In this document: in pieces, positions 1 to 7,788 of the stretch | Layout of the letters: each line of letters begins with the position of its first letter | Numbering within the stretch: the first letter of the stretch is position 1 | Assembly: GCA_944321885.1 (NCBI GenBank) | Contig: CALUNB010000016.1 | Coordinates: 1 to 45,048 of the forward strand | Source of the DNA: an uncultured Bacteroidales bacterium | GTDB lineage: Bacteria; Bacteroidota; Bacteroidia; Bacteroidales; P3 | DNA: 45,048 nt | Direction: 5' to 3' | Program-made: the position numbers and the translations under genes | The notes under the pieces: generated by a model | Told to the model about the DNA's origin: nothing | The model's input: the letters and a program-made list of their open reading frames with translations, nothing else | Databases searched by the model: none

Positions 1-96
1 GGCTTCTTCGCTAAGAACATACTTGACTGTTTGGAAAGGAAGAAGTTACACTATATCGTGGCCTGCCGGTTCAACAAACACTACCAGCCACTTTGA
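1..96 (+). pseudogene. C-terminal fragment of an IS transposase (IS4/IS1380-like)
   Basis: The first 31 codons of the window read in frame as GFFAKNILDCLERKK, then LHYIVACRFNKHYQPL and a stop. The pattern 'GFF..-I/L-L..LE..-YIVA.RF' resembles the segment after a catalytic Asp in DDE transposases of the IS4/IS1380 type. The 5' part lies outside the window. The stop comes early and no further transposase-like sequence follows, so the gene is probably broken. Assignment to IS1380 is from the motif only. Confidence 0.45.
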
Positions 97-132
97 ATCA
101 GGTATATAGTCATCCCTTAAAAAGGCCATTTT

Positions 133-164
133 TGCGAGATATTGTTCTGATACAGTATCTCGCA
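133..164. other. 13-bp stem-loop downstream of the transposase fragment
   Basis: TGCGAGATATTGT (133-145) pairs with ACAGTATCTCGCA (152-164) with one G-T wobble and a 6-nt loop. No T-run follows on either strand, so it is not a classical terminator. It may be part of the mobile-element end. Apart from this hairpin and the fragment before it, positions 97-347 show no gene. Confidence 0.5.
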
Positions 165-347
165 GATTTATCAAAGACTTTTATTCATTAAAATGCTTAA
201 TCACAATAGACAAAGATGTTTCTATGGGGTGACTATTTATCCACTTTTACGGGACAGTAGTGTTTTAATACCAAGAAACACGAATAAAGTACCAGAATAT
301 TTTCGACTGTTGAGCAAGATTTGAAGAAAACAACAACGAAGCCAGCT

Positions 348-929
348 TCAATCCAAGAGGTATTCCGAACGCAAAAGATCCGAGGGAGCCACGGCTAACT
401 GCTCCTTGTCCATGCCTCGCCTTTCCATGACCTTCCCCATGCCGAGCAGGTTGAAATCCCCTATTTTGCGCGGTTTGGATAACTCGATGCCGAACTGTTT
501 CTTGTATATCACGTAAATCAGCTCCGAGCAATACATCTTGCCATTGCCGAACTTGAAACTCCAGTCGTAGGCTTGCCCTAAATACTGCTTGTACTGAATT
601 TTGAGCGGCTTTTCAAGCACCCTTCGGCTGAGCACATGCTTAAAACGCCCTTTATCGCACCATTGCTGCAAGGGCGTAAGCTTCACCGGCCCGGTAGCCT
701 CCAACACGTACCATTTCCCTTGCTTCTCCACCAGAATGCCACAATGTGTATAGACCGAGCCGGTTGCCAATGCAACCAAAGGCGACTGGGCAGACTTCGA
801 TATCTGGAAAAGCAAATCGCCTTCCTTCAACTCGATGTCGTCCACCCGGCTGAGAGAAAGATAAAGCACGAAACCTGCCACCGATAGCAGAGCTATAGCA
901 ATCAGAAATATTTTCAAGAACTTTTTCAT
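348..929 (-). CDS. YiiX/YebB-like NlpC/P60-related cysteine hydrolase, membrane-anchored
   Basis: A 193-aa protein. I chose the ATG at 929 (MKKFLKIFLIAIALLSV...); a TTG two codons upstream is less likely. The N-terminal ~25 residues form a hydrophobic signal or anchor segment. It is followed by 'KEGDLLFQ', the Gly-Asp turn of YiiX/YaeF-type permuted papain-like hydrolases, and 'YTHCGILVE' with the candidate catalytic His (about residue 62). Near residue 130, 'MYCSELIY' carries the candidate catalytic Cys. The order His then Cys is the circularly permuted order of this family. Substrates in the family are poorly known (amide or lipid-linked bonds at the envelope), and I infer a periplasmic or lipoprotein-like location. 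It stands alone, with a -7 promoter box about 37 bp upstream. Confidence 0.85.
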   Translation of the reverse strand: MKKFLKIFLIAIALLSVAGFVLYLSLSRVDDIELKEGDLLFQISKSAQSPLVALATGSVYTHCGILVEKQGKWYVLEATGPVKLTPLQQWCDKGRFKHVLSRRVLEKPLKIQYKQYLGQAYDWSFKFGNGKMYCSELIYVIYKKQFGIELSKPRKIGDFNLLGMGKVMERRGMDKEQLAVAPSDLLRSEYLLD

Positions 930-965
930 AATCAATGCTTCGACAATTTTTAGCCGTCAATTAAA

Positions 966-993
966 CAAAGGTAGAGCCAACCGGAAAGTGCAA
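966..993 (-). promoter_or_regulatory. Putative Bacteroidota promoter of the YiiX-like gene
   Basis: On the minus strand, TACCTTTG (973-966) matches the -7 consensus TAnnTTTG. A TTG lies 17 nt upstream (993-991), slightly closer than the usual 19-20. The start codon is 37 bp downstream of the -7 box. Confidence 0.45.
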
Positions 994-1086
994 TTTTACA
1001 AAAAGAATCTGAAGAACTCCCTCTTTGGGGTAGAGAAGCCCGCAGATTCCGATTACCAATGCAACTGGGAAGTGCAAAGATAGGAA

Positions 1087-1212
1087 CCTTTCGATTAAGC
1101 CGAGCGCCATGCCAAGCTTGCTTGTGCATGGCCGAGGCGGAGAACCGAGCGGAGCGAGCTCATGAACACCTTGGAACCCTTTTCGCCGTGAATAAAGCTG
1201 CGCGAAAGCGAA
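1087..1212. repeat. Dispersed GC-rich intergenic repeat, family A, copy 1
   Basis: Begins CCTTTCGATTAAGCCGAGCG, runs through 'CATGGCCGAGGCGGAGAACC' and ends near GCGCGAAAGCGAA. The same modules recur at 8854-8980 and, in rearranged order, at 17887-18018. The reverse complement of its core forms the tandem array at 9456-9786. It encodes nothing plausible. Confidence 0.8.
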
Positions 1213-1687
1213 GGAATGCCGTTTGGAGGTGTCGAACCCCAACCTCTCCCTGGGCTTTCAAACCTTGCAACAAGCTCAAAAAAAGTGACGGATTTAGAAA
1301 ATGATGTCTCCTAGTTCCGGTCTGAAAACGGGCGAAACCGATAATACCTTGGTTGGTAACGAAAGGGGCAAAGAATAAAAATATGTAGGGATAGCGGATT
1401 ATGGGGCGCGAGAAGCCCGTGTCAAAAAGAAACAAAACAAACAGATTTACAAACAGTTTTGCACATCTAAAAAAAATCTAGCGATTTAGTAATAAATTTA
1501 TTAGTAACAAGAATATTACTAATCCATGAAAAAGACATGTAAACTAAACTTTACCAGGTTCCGCCCATGAGTTTTCACACATCAAACCCAAAATTATTCG
1601 TTTTGCATAATTCGAATAGAATAATTCTTTTGGCATAAGCAACTGCAAGCCGAGACACCGCGTTTATCCAAAACGAAGTTTCACCTC
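1213..1687. other. Intergenic stretch without a recognisable gene
   Basis: About 470 bp, GC-rich at first, then AT-rich (around 1440-1680). A short TTCGACA-type segment near 1230 resembles a tRNA T-loop, but no cloverleaf can be built around it. I see no gene or clear promoter. Confidence 0.6.
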
Positions 1688-2479
1688 TTACTCCAACTCC
1701 CGGCGTTCCCCTTCGCAAATGCCCACCGTGGCGGCCATGACTGAGGCCAAGGACACGAAACCGCAGACCAGGAACTGTCCCCAAGGCAGAAGCAGGGCGG
1801 CGGCGAAAGGCAGGCCGATACCCATCACGAACCCCACATTCCGGTTCACATAGCTCACGCTTTCACGCACTTGCAGATAACGACGCTCAATCGTGTAGTC
1901 CACAAAGGAAAAGCCGTAGAAATAGGCCGAGCTGAGGAAAAGCAAGAAAGGGGAAACCAAGCCCACCAAGGGAATAAACGACACCAGCATCAAAATAAAG
2001 GAAACCAAAAGCTGGAAAAAAGTGTTCCGAAGCGCAATCAAGATGCCCCGGAGCATTTCGCGCAAGAAACGCCCGAGCCGGAAAGGATAGTCCTTGCCCG
2101 TCAAAGCCGTCTCGGTTCGCTCGCTAAGCCAAGAAAAAACCGGGGAAAGCACAATCAGGACCAGATAACCGCCCACGGAAACGAACAACAGGAAATAGCC
2201 AATCCGCAACAAAAGTTTGAACACAAAGGCCACGACCCCCCCCGCATTCTGCAACCAGGAAATATGCCCGACCCAATCGGTAATGCCTTGCCGGATCCAT
2301 TCCTCCACCGGATTGCCGAGCCAAGCCACCAACCAGCCGCCCAACAAGAAAAACAACAACCAAGCCAGGATGGGGAACACCATGAACCACGCGAAACGCG
2401 AGGCAAACAACATCTTGAACGCCAAACCGTAAGACTTGACACCCCGCCCGAATTCCTTGAAAAAATTCCGTTTTTCCAT
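1688..2479 (-). CDS. EI24/CysZ-like integral membrane protein
   Basis: A 263-aa protein starting at MEKRNFFKEFGRG (ATG at 2479); the open frame extends upstream, but that part has no family features. It opens with the amphipathic 'F.RG.KSYG.AFKMLFASRFAWF' type segment. About four to five hydrophobic spans follow, including 'WFMVFPILAWLLFFLLGGWL', 'ILIALRNTFFQLLVSFIL' and 'LVGLVSPFLLFLSSAYFYGF', then 'FVDYTIERR'. This is the layout of the EI24 domain (CysZ and relatives). CysZ of proteobacteria moves sulfate, but the substrate of the Bacteroidota members is not established, so I do not assign one. It lies 113 bp downstream of rlmD on the same strand and may be co-transcribed. Confidence 0.8.
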   Translation of the reverse strand: MEKRNFFKEFGRGVKSYGLAFKMLFASRFAWFMVFPILAWLLFFLLGGWLVAWLGNPVEEWIRQGITDWVGHISWLQNAGGVVAFVFKLLLRIGYFLLFVSVGGYLVLIVLSPVFSWLSERTETALTGKDYPFRLGRFLREMLRGILIALRNTFFQLLVSFILMLVSFIPLVGLVSPFLLFLSSAYFYGFSFVDYTIERRYLQVRESVSYVNRNVGFVMGIGLPFAAALLLPWGQFLVCGFVSLASVMAATVGICEGERRELE

Positions 2480-2592
2480 GAAACAACCGATTCTTGACAA
2501 TCCGGAAAACCGATAAGACAACTCCTCAACTTTGCCGCCCCAATCCACCTGAACGAAACAACCACACAGCTCCACGGACCAGCGTCCCGGAC

Positions 2593-4053
2593 TTACCGCC
2601 GCCTTTCCAGCAAAACCACGCTTTCCACATGGTCGGTATGCGGGAACATGTCTACCGCCGCCACGCGCAGTACACGGTACTTGGCATCCATCCGCTGCAA
2701 ATCCCGCGCCTGCGTGGCCGAATTGCAGCTTACATAAACGAGCCTTTGCAAACGTTCCCCGAACAGCGCATCATCCATCAAGCATTCCACCACCTTCTCG
2801 TGCATCCCTTCCCGAGGAGGGTCGGTGATAACCACATCCGGCACGCCATGCTCCTGTACGAAACCCGCATTGAACACCGCCGCCATGTCCCCGGCAAAGA
2901 AAGAAGTATTGGGAATCCCGTTCAAAGAAGAGTTGACACGGGCATCCCGGACTGCATCCTCCACGTACTCGATTCCGACCACCTTCTTGGCCATCCTCGC
3001 CACATAGTTGGCAATCGTACCGGTTCCCGTATAAAGATCGTAGACCACCTCATCCTCCTGGATTCCGGCAAAATCCGCCACCAAACGGTAAAGCCGCGCC
3101 GCCTGCTGGCTGTTGGTCTGGTAAAACGACTTCGGCCCGACCCGGAACTTCAATTCCTCTTCATCCGAACGGTAAGCCGGCATCCTCATCGTGATAAACG
3201 GCTCGCCTGCAAACAAACGCATCTCCAAGTCAGCCATGCTGTCGTTGCTCTTGGTGTTGACCGCATACATCAGACTCTTGATACAAGGAAATGCTTCGGC
3301 GACCCGCCGCATCAAAAGCTCGAAAGCCGGAACAGGTTCCGCCCCGATGACGAACACGAGCATGAACTCTCCCGAAGGCGTATTGCGAATCATCAAATTC
3401 CGCATGAAACCCTGCCGGGCACGCACATCGTAAAAAGTCAATCCCAGTTCCTGAGCCGTTTTCTTGACAAAAAGCCGGATTTCGTTGGAAGGTTCCGCTT
3501 GGAGCCAACAATGTTGCAAATCGAGAACTTTGTCGAATTTCCCGGCCAAATGGAAACCCAAACCCTGACGGTCGGCCTCGCTCATCGCCTCTCCCGAAAC
3601 CACTTCCTCGTTGCTGAGCCAACGCTTCACGGCAAAAGTGAACTCCAGCTTGTTCCGATAATACCGGTTGGCTTCCGCCCCCAAAATAGGAAAATCCGAT
3701 GGCAACGCCACCTTGCCGATACGTTCCAGATTGTCACGCACTTGCGCTTGCTTCTGCCGCAACTGCTCCTGATATTGCAGATGCTGCCACTTGCAACCGC
3801 CGCAAAGCCCGAAATGCTCGCAAAAAGGTTCCTGCCGCAAAGGGGAAGCCTCCTTCAAATGCTGGATCCGCCCCTGCATATAACCCGATTTTTGGCGGAT
3901 GACCTCCACATCGGCCAAATCCCCCGGAGCCGAGTACGAGACGAAAAGGACCTTCCCGTCCACATGCGCCAAGGAGTTACCCTCGGCGGCAGCTTTTTCT
4001 ATACGTATATCCGGCAGGATCCGGTTAGGTTCGTTTTTTCGCTTACGGCTCAT
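2593..4053 (-). CDS. rlmD: 23S rRNA (uracil-C5)-methyltransferase of the RlmD/TrmA family
   Basis: A 486-aa protein, start ATG at 4053 (MSRKRKNEPNRI); a TTG four codons upstream is less likely. An N-terminal TRAM-type domain ('AAEGNSLAHVDGKVLFV') spans about residues 20-75. A [4Fe-4S] cysteine cluster follows in 'CEHFGLCGGCKW' (about 80-92), then a central insert. The Rossmann methyltransferase domain contains 'VYDLYTGTGTIANYVA' (SAM binding). The catalytic region carries 'DPPREGMHEKVV' and 'YVSCNSATQARDL', where the Cys is the nucleophile that attacks C6 of uracil. By family it makes m5U in 23S rRNA; the exact position (1939 or 747) cannot be told from sequence alone. It is followed by the EI24 gene and separated from the SRPBCC gene by a terminator-like site. 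Confidence 0.93.
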   Translation of the reverse strand: MSRKRKNEPNRILPDIRIEKAAAEGNSLAHVDGKVLFVSYSAPGDLADVEVIRQKSGYMQGRIQHLKEASPLRQEPFCEHFGLCGGCKWQHLQYQEQLRQKQAQVRDNLERIGKVALPSDFPILGAEANRYYRNKLEFTFAVKRWLSNEEVVSGEAMSEADRQGLGFHLAGKFDKVLDLQHCWLQAEPSNEIRLFVKKTAQELGLTFYDVRARQGFMRNLMIRNTPSGEFMLVFVIGAEPVPAFELLMRRVAEAFPCIKSLMYAVNTKSNDSMADLEMRLFAGEPFITMRMPAYRSDEEELKFRVGPKSFYQTNSQQAARLYRLVADFAGIQEDEVVYDLYTGTGTIANYVARMAKKVVGIEYVEDAVRDARVNSSLNGIPNTSFFAGDMAAVFNAGFVQEHGVPDVVITDPPREGMHEKVVECLMDDALFGERLQRLVYVSCNSATQARDLQRMDAKYRVLRVAAVDMFPHTDHVESVVLLERRR

Positions 4054-4103
4054 GGAATCAGGCAAGCTTCTCAGTTCCGGGAGAGTAAAGCCGGAACCCG
4101 TGT

Positions 4104-4136
4104 AAAAAAACAGCCTCTCAACTTTCCTCTCAGGCT
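4104..4136 (-). terminator. Weak Rho-independent terminator after the pyrE-SRPBCC pair
   Basis: On the minus strand AGCCT (4136-4132) pairs with AGGCT (4116-4112) and is followed by a run of seven T (4110-4104). The stem is short, and it overlaps the SRPBCC stop codon. This would separate that transcript from rlmD. Confidence 0.5.
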
Positions 4137-4537
4137 TGGGATTCAGTAAACGTCTTGATCTGCTGGTTCATCGTATCGACGAACTTCTGCATCTGGCCCT
4201 TGATCATGGCGCCCATGACCATGTTGACGCCCACTTCGGCTTCCACCTGGGAAACGAAATCCCCTTGGGAACCAGGCGTGAAATGGAAAGCCAAAGTGAA
4301 ATTGAAGGGGGAACCTTCATCGGAAGTGATGACCACCAAGGAGGGTTCCACCTTTTGGGCAATCCGCATGCTGATTTGGGCCATCCCGCCCACATTGAAC
4401 GAACAAGTGTTTTCCGTGGCCGTCCAACCCTGTACCTGCGAAGGCATCATGCCTCCCAATTCCGAAAAATTGGAAATGCGGCGATAAGCCAGTCCCGGAT
4501 CGCCCTTCACTTGTAATTTATTGCTGCTGACTTTCAT
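4130..4537 (-). CDS. SRPBCC (START-like) family protein
   Basis: A 135-aa protein with the short helix-grip layout of SRPBCC proteins: an N-terminal strand 'MKVSSNKLQVKGDPGLAYRR' whose end leads into an early helix, several alternating beta strands in the middle, and a long C-terminal helix ('MVMGAMIKGQMQKFVDTMNQ') that would cover the ligand cavity. No catalytic residue can be named. It lies 25 bp after pyrE on the same strand. The pyrE-SRPBCC neighbourhood is common in Bacteroidales, but the functional link is unknown. No signal peptide, so cytoplasmic. Confidence 0.8.
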   Translation of the reverse strand: MKVSSNKLQVKGDPGLAYRRISNFSELGGMMPSQVQGWTATENTCSFNVGGMAQISMRIAQKVEPSLVVITSDEGSPFNFTLAFHFTPGSQGDFVSQVEAEVGVNMVMGAMIKGQMQKFVDTMNQQIKTFTESQA

Positions 4538-4562
4538 CCTCGTCGAATTTTGAAGTTACGCG

Positions 4563-5237
4563 TCAGCAGGCACCCCCACGGTCTGCCGACCATTTGCCAG
4601 GGTCTTGCCGCCATTCACGGAGCGATTCGATTTCGGCGCGGTTCAAAATATCCAAATTGACGGCACATTCAATCAAATCATTGTAATTGGTCAAAGTGTA
4701 CAAAGGCACCTTCGCCTGCTCGAAATTCTTGGTCGCCACGTCCAAACCATAGGTGAACACGGCTAACATGGCGTTGACCACGCAACCATGGGCGCGCAAG
4801 GCATCCACGGCCAACAAGCTGCTTTTCCCGGTGGAAACCAAGTCTTCCACCACCACGACCGACTTCCCGGATTCGATTTCTCCTTCAATCTGGTTCCCCA
4901 TGCCATGGTTCTTGGCTTCGGAACGCACATACACGAAAGGAAGCCCCAATTCCTGGGCCACCAGGACCCCTTGCGGAATCCCGCCCGTGGCTACGCCGGC
5001 AATGGCATCGACCGGCCCAATCTGGCTCTCCACGATTTTGACGAACTCCTGCCGGATGAAATTCCGCACATGTGGATAGGACAAGGTTATCCGGTTATCG
5101 CAATAAATAGGCGATTTACGACCGGACGCCCACGTGAAAGGTTCTTTGTTGTTCAGTTTCACGGCACGAATCTGCAACAAGAATTTTGCCATTTCCATGC
5201 TGGCCTCACGTTTGGCCGCACTTGCTAAATTCAACAT
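4563..5237 (-). CDS. pyrE: Orotate phosphoribosyltransferase
   Basis: A 224-aa cytosolic enzyme that joins orotate to PRPP to make OMP, the fifth step of de novo pyrimidine synthesis. Seen in the sequence: 'FTWASGRKSPIYCDNR' (about residues 38-53, substrate side), the flexible-loop region 'VYVRSEAKNHGMGNQIEG' and the PRPP-binding signature 'VVVVEDLVSTGKS' (about 125-137). The start at 5237 gives MLNLASAAKREASMEMAKFLLQ. A second Met (MEMAKF) is possible, but the first fits the usual ~210-225 aa length. It heads the pyrE-SRPBCC pair and has a good promoter 49 bp upstream. Confidence 0.95.
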   Translation of the reverse strand: MLNLASAAKREASMEMAKFLLQIRAVKLNNKEPFTWASGRKSPIYCDNRITLSYPHVRNFIRQEFVKIVESQIGPVDAIAGVATGGIPQGVLVAQELGLPFVYVRSEAKNHGMGNQIEGEIESGKSVVVVEDLVSTGKSSLLAVDALRAHGCVVNAMLAVFTYGLDVATKNFEQAKVPLYTLTNYNDLIECAVNLDILNRAEIESLREWRQDPGKWSADRGGAC

Positions 5238-5285
5238 AAATGTATTCTAAAATTGTTTTCCTGCTTTCCAATTCTGGAAATCTGG

Positions 5286-5318
5286 CAAAAATAGGCATTC
5301 TAAGCATGCCTGACAAGT
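5286..5318 (-). promoter_or_regulatory. Bacteroidota promoter of pyrE
   Basis: On the minus strand the -7 box TATTTTTG (5293-5286) fits TAnnTTTG. ACTTG (5318-5314) stands 20 nt upstream as the -33 element. It lies 49 bp before the pyrE start. Confidence 0.65.
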
Positions 5319-5524
5319 CTTTGAATCCAATCCGGATTTAACATTTTGAAATTAATGCCTTTGTTTTTTCCACAACGACCCGGTACGATTCCAGGACAAA
5401 AGCCGGGTCCGGAACGTATGCCAAGCCGGGAAGTTTCGTAATTTCGCGCCGTTTCCGGGTTTTCCGCGACCCCGACCGGGAACCATCGGACACGGGCCGC
5501 TTTTGCCAAACCAAACACGACACC

Positions 5525-6175
5525 ATGGAATTCTTCCTCTCCCCCTCCCTGCTTTCGGCCGACTTCGCCAACCTGCAACGCGATGTGGAAATGCTCAACG
5601 CATCCCAAGCCGACTGGTTCCACCTCGACATCATGGACGGCCTGTTCGTTCCCAACATCACTTTCGGGCAACCGGTGGTCAAGGCCCTCAAGAAATATGC
5701 CCGCAAACCCCTCGACGTACACTTGATGATCATGGAGCCTGACCGCTATATCCAAGACTTCAAGGAAGCTGGCGCGGATATCCTGACCGTGCATGAAGAG
5801 GCTTGCCGCCACCTGAACCGGACCGTGTCCGAAATCAAGAAAGCGGGCATGAAAGCCGGGGTATCGCTCAACCCGCACACACCGGTAAGCATGCTCGAAA
5901 ACATCATCGAGTACATCGACTTAGTCCTGATTATGAGTGTCAACCCAGGATTCGGCGGTCAAAAATTCATCGAAAACGCATACCGGAAGATTGAAGAAAC
6001 GGCCCGCCTCAAAGAAAAATACAACCGCAACCTGATTATCGAAGTGGACGGAGGCGTGAGCTTGGAAAACACGCCCAAACTGGTGGCCTGCGGAGCCAAC
6101 GCCTTGGTGGCAGGCAGCGCGGTCTTCTCGGCTCCCGACCCGGCAAAACGGATTGCGGAATTCAAAGCACTGTAA
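5525..6175 (+). CDS. rpe: Ribulose-phosphate 3-epimerase
   Basis: A 216-aa TIM-barrel enzyme that interconverts ribulose 5-phosphate and xylulose 5-phosphate in the non-oxidative pentose phosphate pathway. Family marks: 'LSPSLLSADFANL' (residues 5-17), the metal-binding 'HLDIMDGLFVPNITFG' (His and Asp ligands, about 35-50), 'DVHLMI' (His ligand), 'VLIMSVNPGFGGQKFI' (about 135-150) and 'IEVDGGVS' (Asp ligand). The start at 5525 places the first strand at the expected position. It is transcribed divergently from pyrE. A small hairpin (6211-6230) lies between it and the convergent DUF3078 gene. Confidence 0.96.
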   Translation: MEFFLSPSLLSADFANLQRDVEMLNASQADWFHLDIMDGLFVPNITFGQPVVKALKKYARKPLDVHLMIMEPDRYIQDFKEAGADILTVHEEACRHLNRTVSEIKKAGMKAGVSLNPHTPVSMLENIIEYIDLVLIMSVNPGFGGQKFIENAYRKIEETARLKEKYNRNLIIEVDGGVSLENTPKLVACGANALVAGSAVFSAPDPAKRIAEFKAL

Positions 6176-6275
6176 CCCAGCCCGGGACCTCCTTGAATAC
6201 CCTTAGGACTCCGACTTCTTTTTTAGTCGGTATCCGGCCCCATGGCTCGAGGAACGGTGCAGCAAAGCCCGGCCG

Positions 6276-7670
6276 TTAGAACTCCAGCTTCTTCGATTTG
6301 TATTCGAAGGTGTACCCGATACCGACCGTGATCATTTCCCGGAATTGGACCTTGGGCCCGTGATCCACCCCCTCGGAATCGACCCAGGACACCTTGTCGT
6401 CGTATTTGAGCGAGGTCCCGATAGTGGCCTTGAAAACCTTGTTCACCTTCATTTCCAACTGCAAGTTCCAATCCACGACAACATTCCCGAAATCCCGGTC
6501 GTAAGGCGTGAAGAAATTGGCATCGGTCTTCAATTTCATGTTCTTCCAAAACGCCCACTCCAAAGCCGTGGTCAGGGTCATACCGATTTCAAAATTGACC
6601 GTTTGCCCGGAATCGACCCCGAAAGCCCCCCTGTCGGACAAGAAAGGGTCGTTCACAATCGTGGTACGGCCGCTGGCCGGTGCAAGATATACTGACAAAA
6701 GCCCCCCTAACTTGTACTCCATACCGACGGAAGTATTCAAATAAGCCGGAGCCAAGAAGTTGGAAATGTATTCCTCGTCCCCCACATTGGCATAACCCCG
6801 GCCATACTGGGTCTGGAATTCCACATAGGCCGTATAAAAGAAACGTCCGCCAGGGATGGCATAACCGTAACGGGAGGAAACCAAAAGATTGTCGACCGTC
6901 TTGTTGAGCCCGTCCGAACGGGTGTAGAGCAGACCGTACTCGGTATTCAGCTTGGTTTCCCATTTATGGCCGCCCCGGCGGTAGGCCAAATCCATCTGGA
7001 TTTTGCCGCTCCCCGAAATGGAACTTTCGCCCCCGGCCGCCCAATGGGTCAAGGACGTCTGCGCCAGGTTGACCCCTCCGCTGAAATTGAAAGCCCAACG
7101 GGTCACGGAATCCTTGGGATTGATAAGCGGCTTGCGGGCCCGTTTGAGTGGCCGGGTCTCCTGGGGTACGATGGAACCGATTTCGGGTTCCAAGCTTTTG
7201 AGTTGCTGGAAACGATAGGATTCCCTCCGCCTGCGCAACAATGCCGTATCCCGGATGTTTCGGAAACTGAACATGTTCTTTATCTGGCTGAAAGGCTCAT
7301 AAGGGTCGATGCCCCAGCGCGAACCGTACATCCGGTTCCGAATCAAATCCTCGCAAGCAGTATCGTAAAGCGGGGCGCGTTTCAACAAGAAAGTATCGAG
7401 TTGCCAAACCGGATAAACCAAAAGGTCCCAACGGACCATGGACTCCGGCTTCCCGTACAAGACCCGGCGCAACAAATCTTCTTCGGAATCCTCCGCCAAG
7501 ACGAGCAAATTCGTATCCATCAAATAGTGGCGGATACAAGGATTCTCAGGTCCGGCACACGACAAGGGCAAAAAAGGTTTCTTCCAGCCAAACCCGGTAG
7601 AAGCCGGCAGCAAGGCAGGCCACAGGCAAAAAAGAGATAAGGAAACAAAAAGTAACAACTTCTTTCCCAT
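6276..7670 (-). CDS. DUF3078 outer-membrane beta-barrel protein
   Basis: A 464-aa protein. I chose the ATG at 7670 because it begins a clear signal peptide (MGKKLLLFVSLSLFCLWPAL..A); the frame is open another 40 codons upstream but runs through the promoter. The N-terminal ~150 residues have no recognisable motif. From about residue 205 ('WAFNFSGGVNLAQTSLTHWA', the typical entry of DUF3078) the protein alternates aromatic-rich strands: 'WETKLNTEYGLLYTRSDG', 'DNLLVSSRYGYAI', 'ALEWAFWKNMKLKTDANFF'. It ends in 'MITVGIGYTFEYKSKKLEF', with a terminal Phe typical of barrel proteins. I infer an outer-membrane location; its function is unknown. Confidence 0.85.
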   Translation of the reverse strand: MGKKLLLFVSLSLFCLWPALLPASTGFGWKKPFLPLSCAGPENPCIRHYLMDTNLLVLAEDSEEDLLRRVLYGKPESMVRWDLLVYPVWQLDTFLLKRAPLYDTACEDLIRNRMYGSRWGIDPYEPFSQIKNMFSFRNIRDTALLRRRRESYRFQQLKSLEPEIGSIVPQETRPLKRARKPLINPKDSVTRWAFNFSGGVNLAQTSLTHWAAGGESSISGSGKIQMDLAYRRGGHKWETKLNTEYGLLYTRSDGLNKTVDNLLVSSRYGYAIPGGRFFYTAYVEFQTQYGRGYANVGDEEYISNFLAPAYLNTSVGMEYKLGGLLSVYLAPASGRTTIVNDPFLSDRGAFGVDSGQTVNFEIGMTLTTALEWAFWKNMKLKTDANFFTPYDRDFGNVVVDWNLQLEMKVNKVFKATIGTSLKYDDKVSWVDSEGVDHGPKVQFREMITVGIGYTFEYKSKKLEF

Positions 7671-7703
7671 GGCAATGTATACCTGTTTTTTTATAAGGAC
7701 ACG

Positions 7704-7734
7704 CAAAATTACGAAAAACAGGAAATTATGCAAA
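7704..7734 (-). promoter_or_regulatory. Bacteroidota promoter of the DUF3078 gene
   Basis: Minus strand: TTTG (7734-7731), 19-nt spacer, TAATTTTG (7711-7704). Perfect match to TTTG-N19-TAnnTTTG, 34 bp before the chosen start codon. It ends 2 bp from the oppositely oriented promoter at 7737. Confidence 0.8.
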
Positions 7735-7736
7735 TG

Positions 7737-7768
7737 TTTTGCTGCAGTCCCAGGCTTCGCTATCTTTG
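7737..7768 (+). promoter_or_regulatory. Bacteroidota promoter of the DAHP synthase/chorismate mutase gene
   Basis: Plus strand: TTTTG (7737-7741), 19-nt spacer, TATCTTTG (7761-7768). Perfect match to the consensus. The start codon is 20 bp downstream, which also rules out the longer open frame from 7669. Confidence 0.8.
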
Positions 7769-7788
7769 CGGTCTCCAATGTAAAGTCC

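Noticed and set aside
1215..1275. tRNA- or tmRNA-like 3' segment (GGGGTTCGACA on the minus strand)
   Set aside because: No matching acceptor, D arm or anticodon arm can be built around it, and the T stem has mismatches.
2494..4149. 551-aa plus-strand open frame opposite rlmD
   Set aside because: It is an antisense shadow of rlmD and lacks any domain, while the minus strand carries all RlmD motifs.
6211..6230. Terminator between rpe and the DUF3078 gene
   Set aside because: CCGACT/AGTCGG is only a 6-bp stem with the T-run inside the loop and no T-tail behind it, so it is not convincing.
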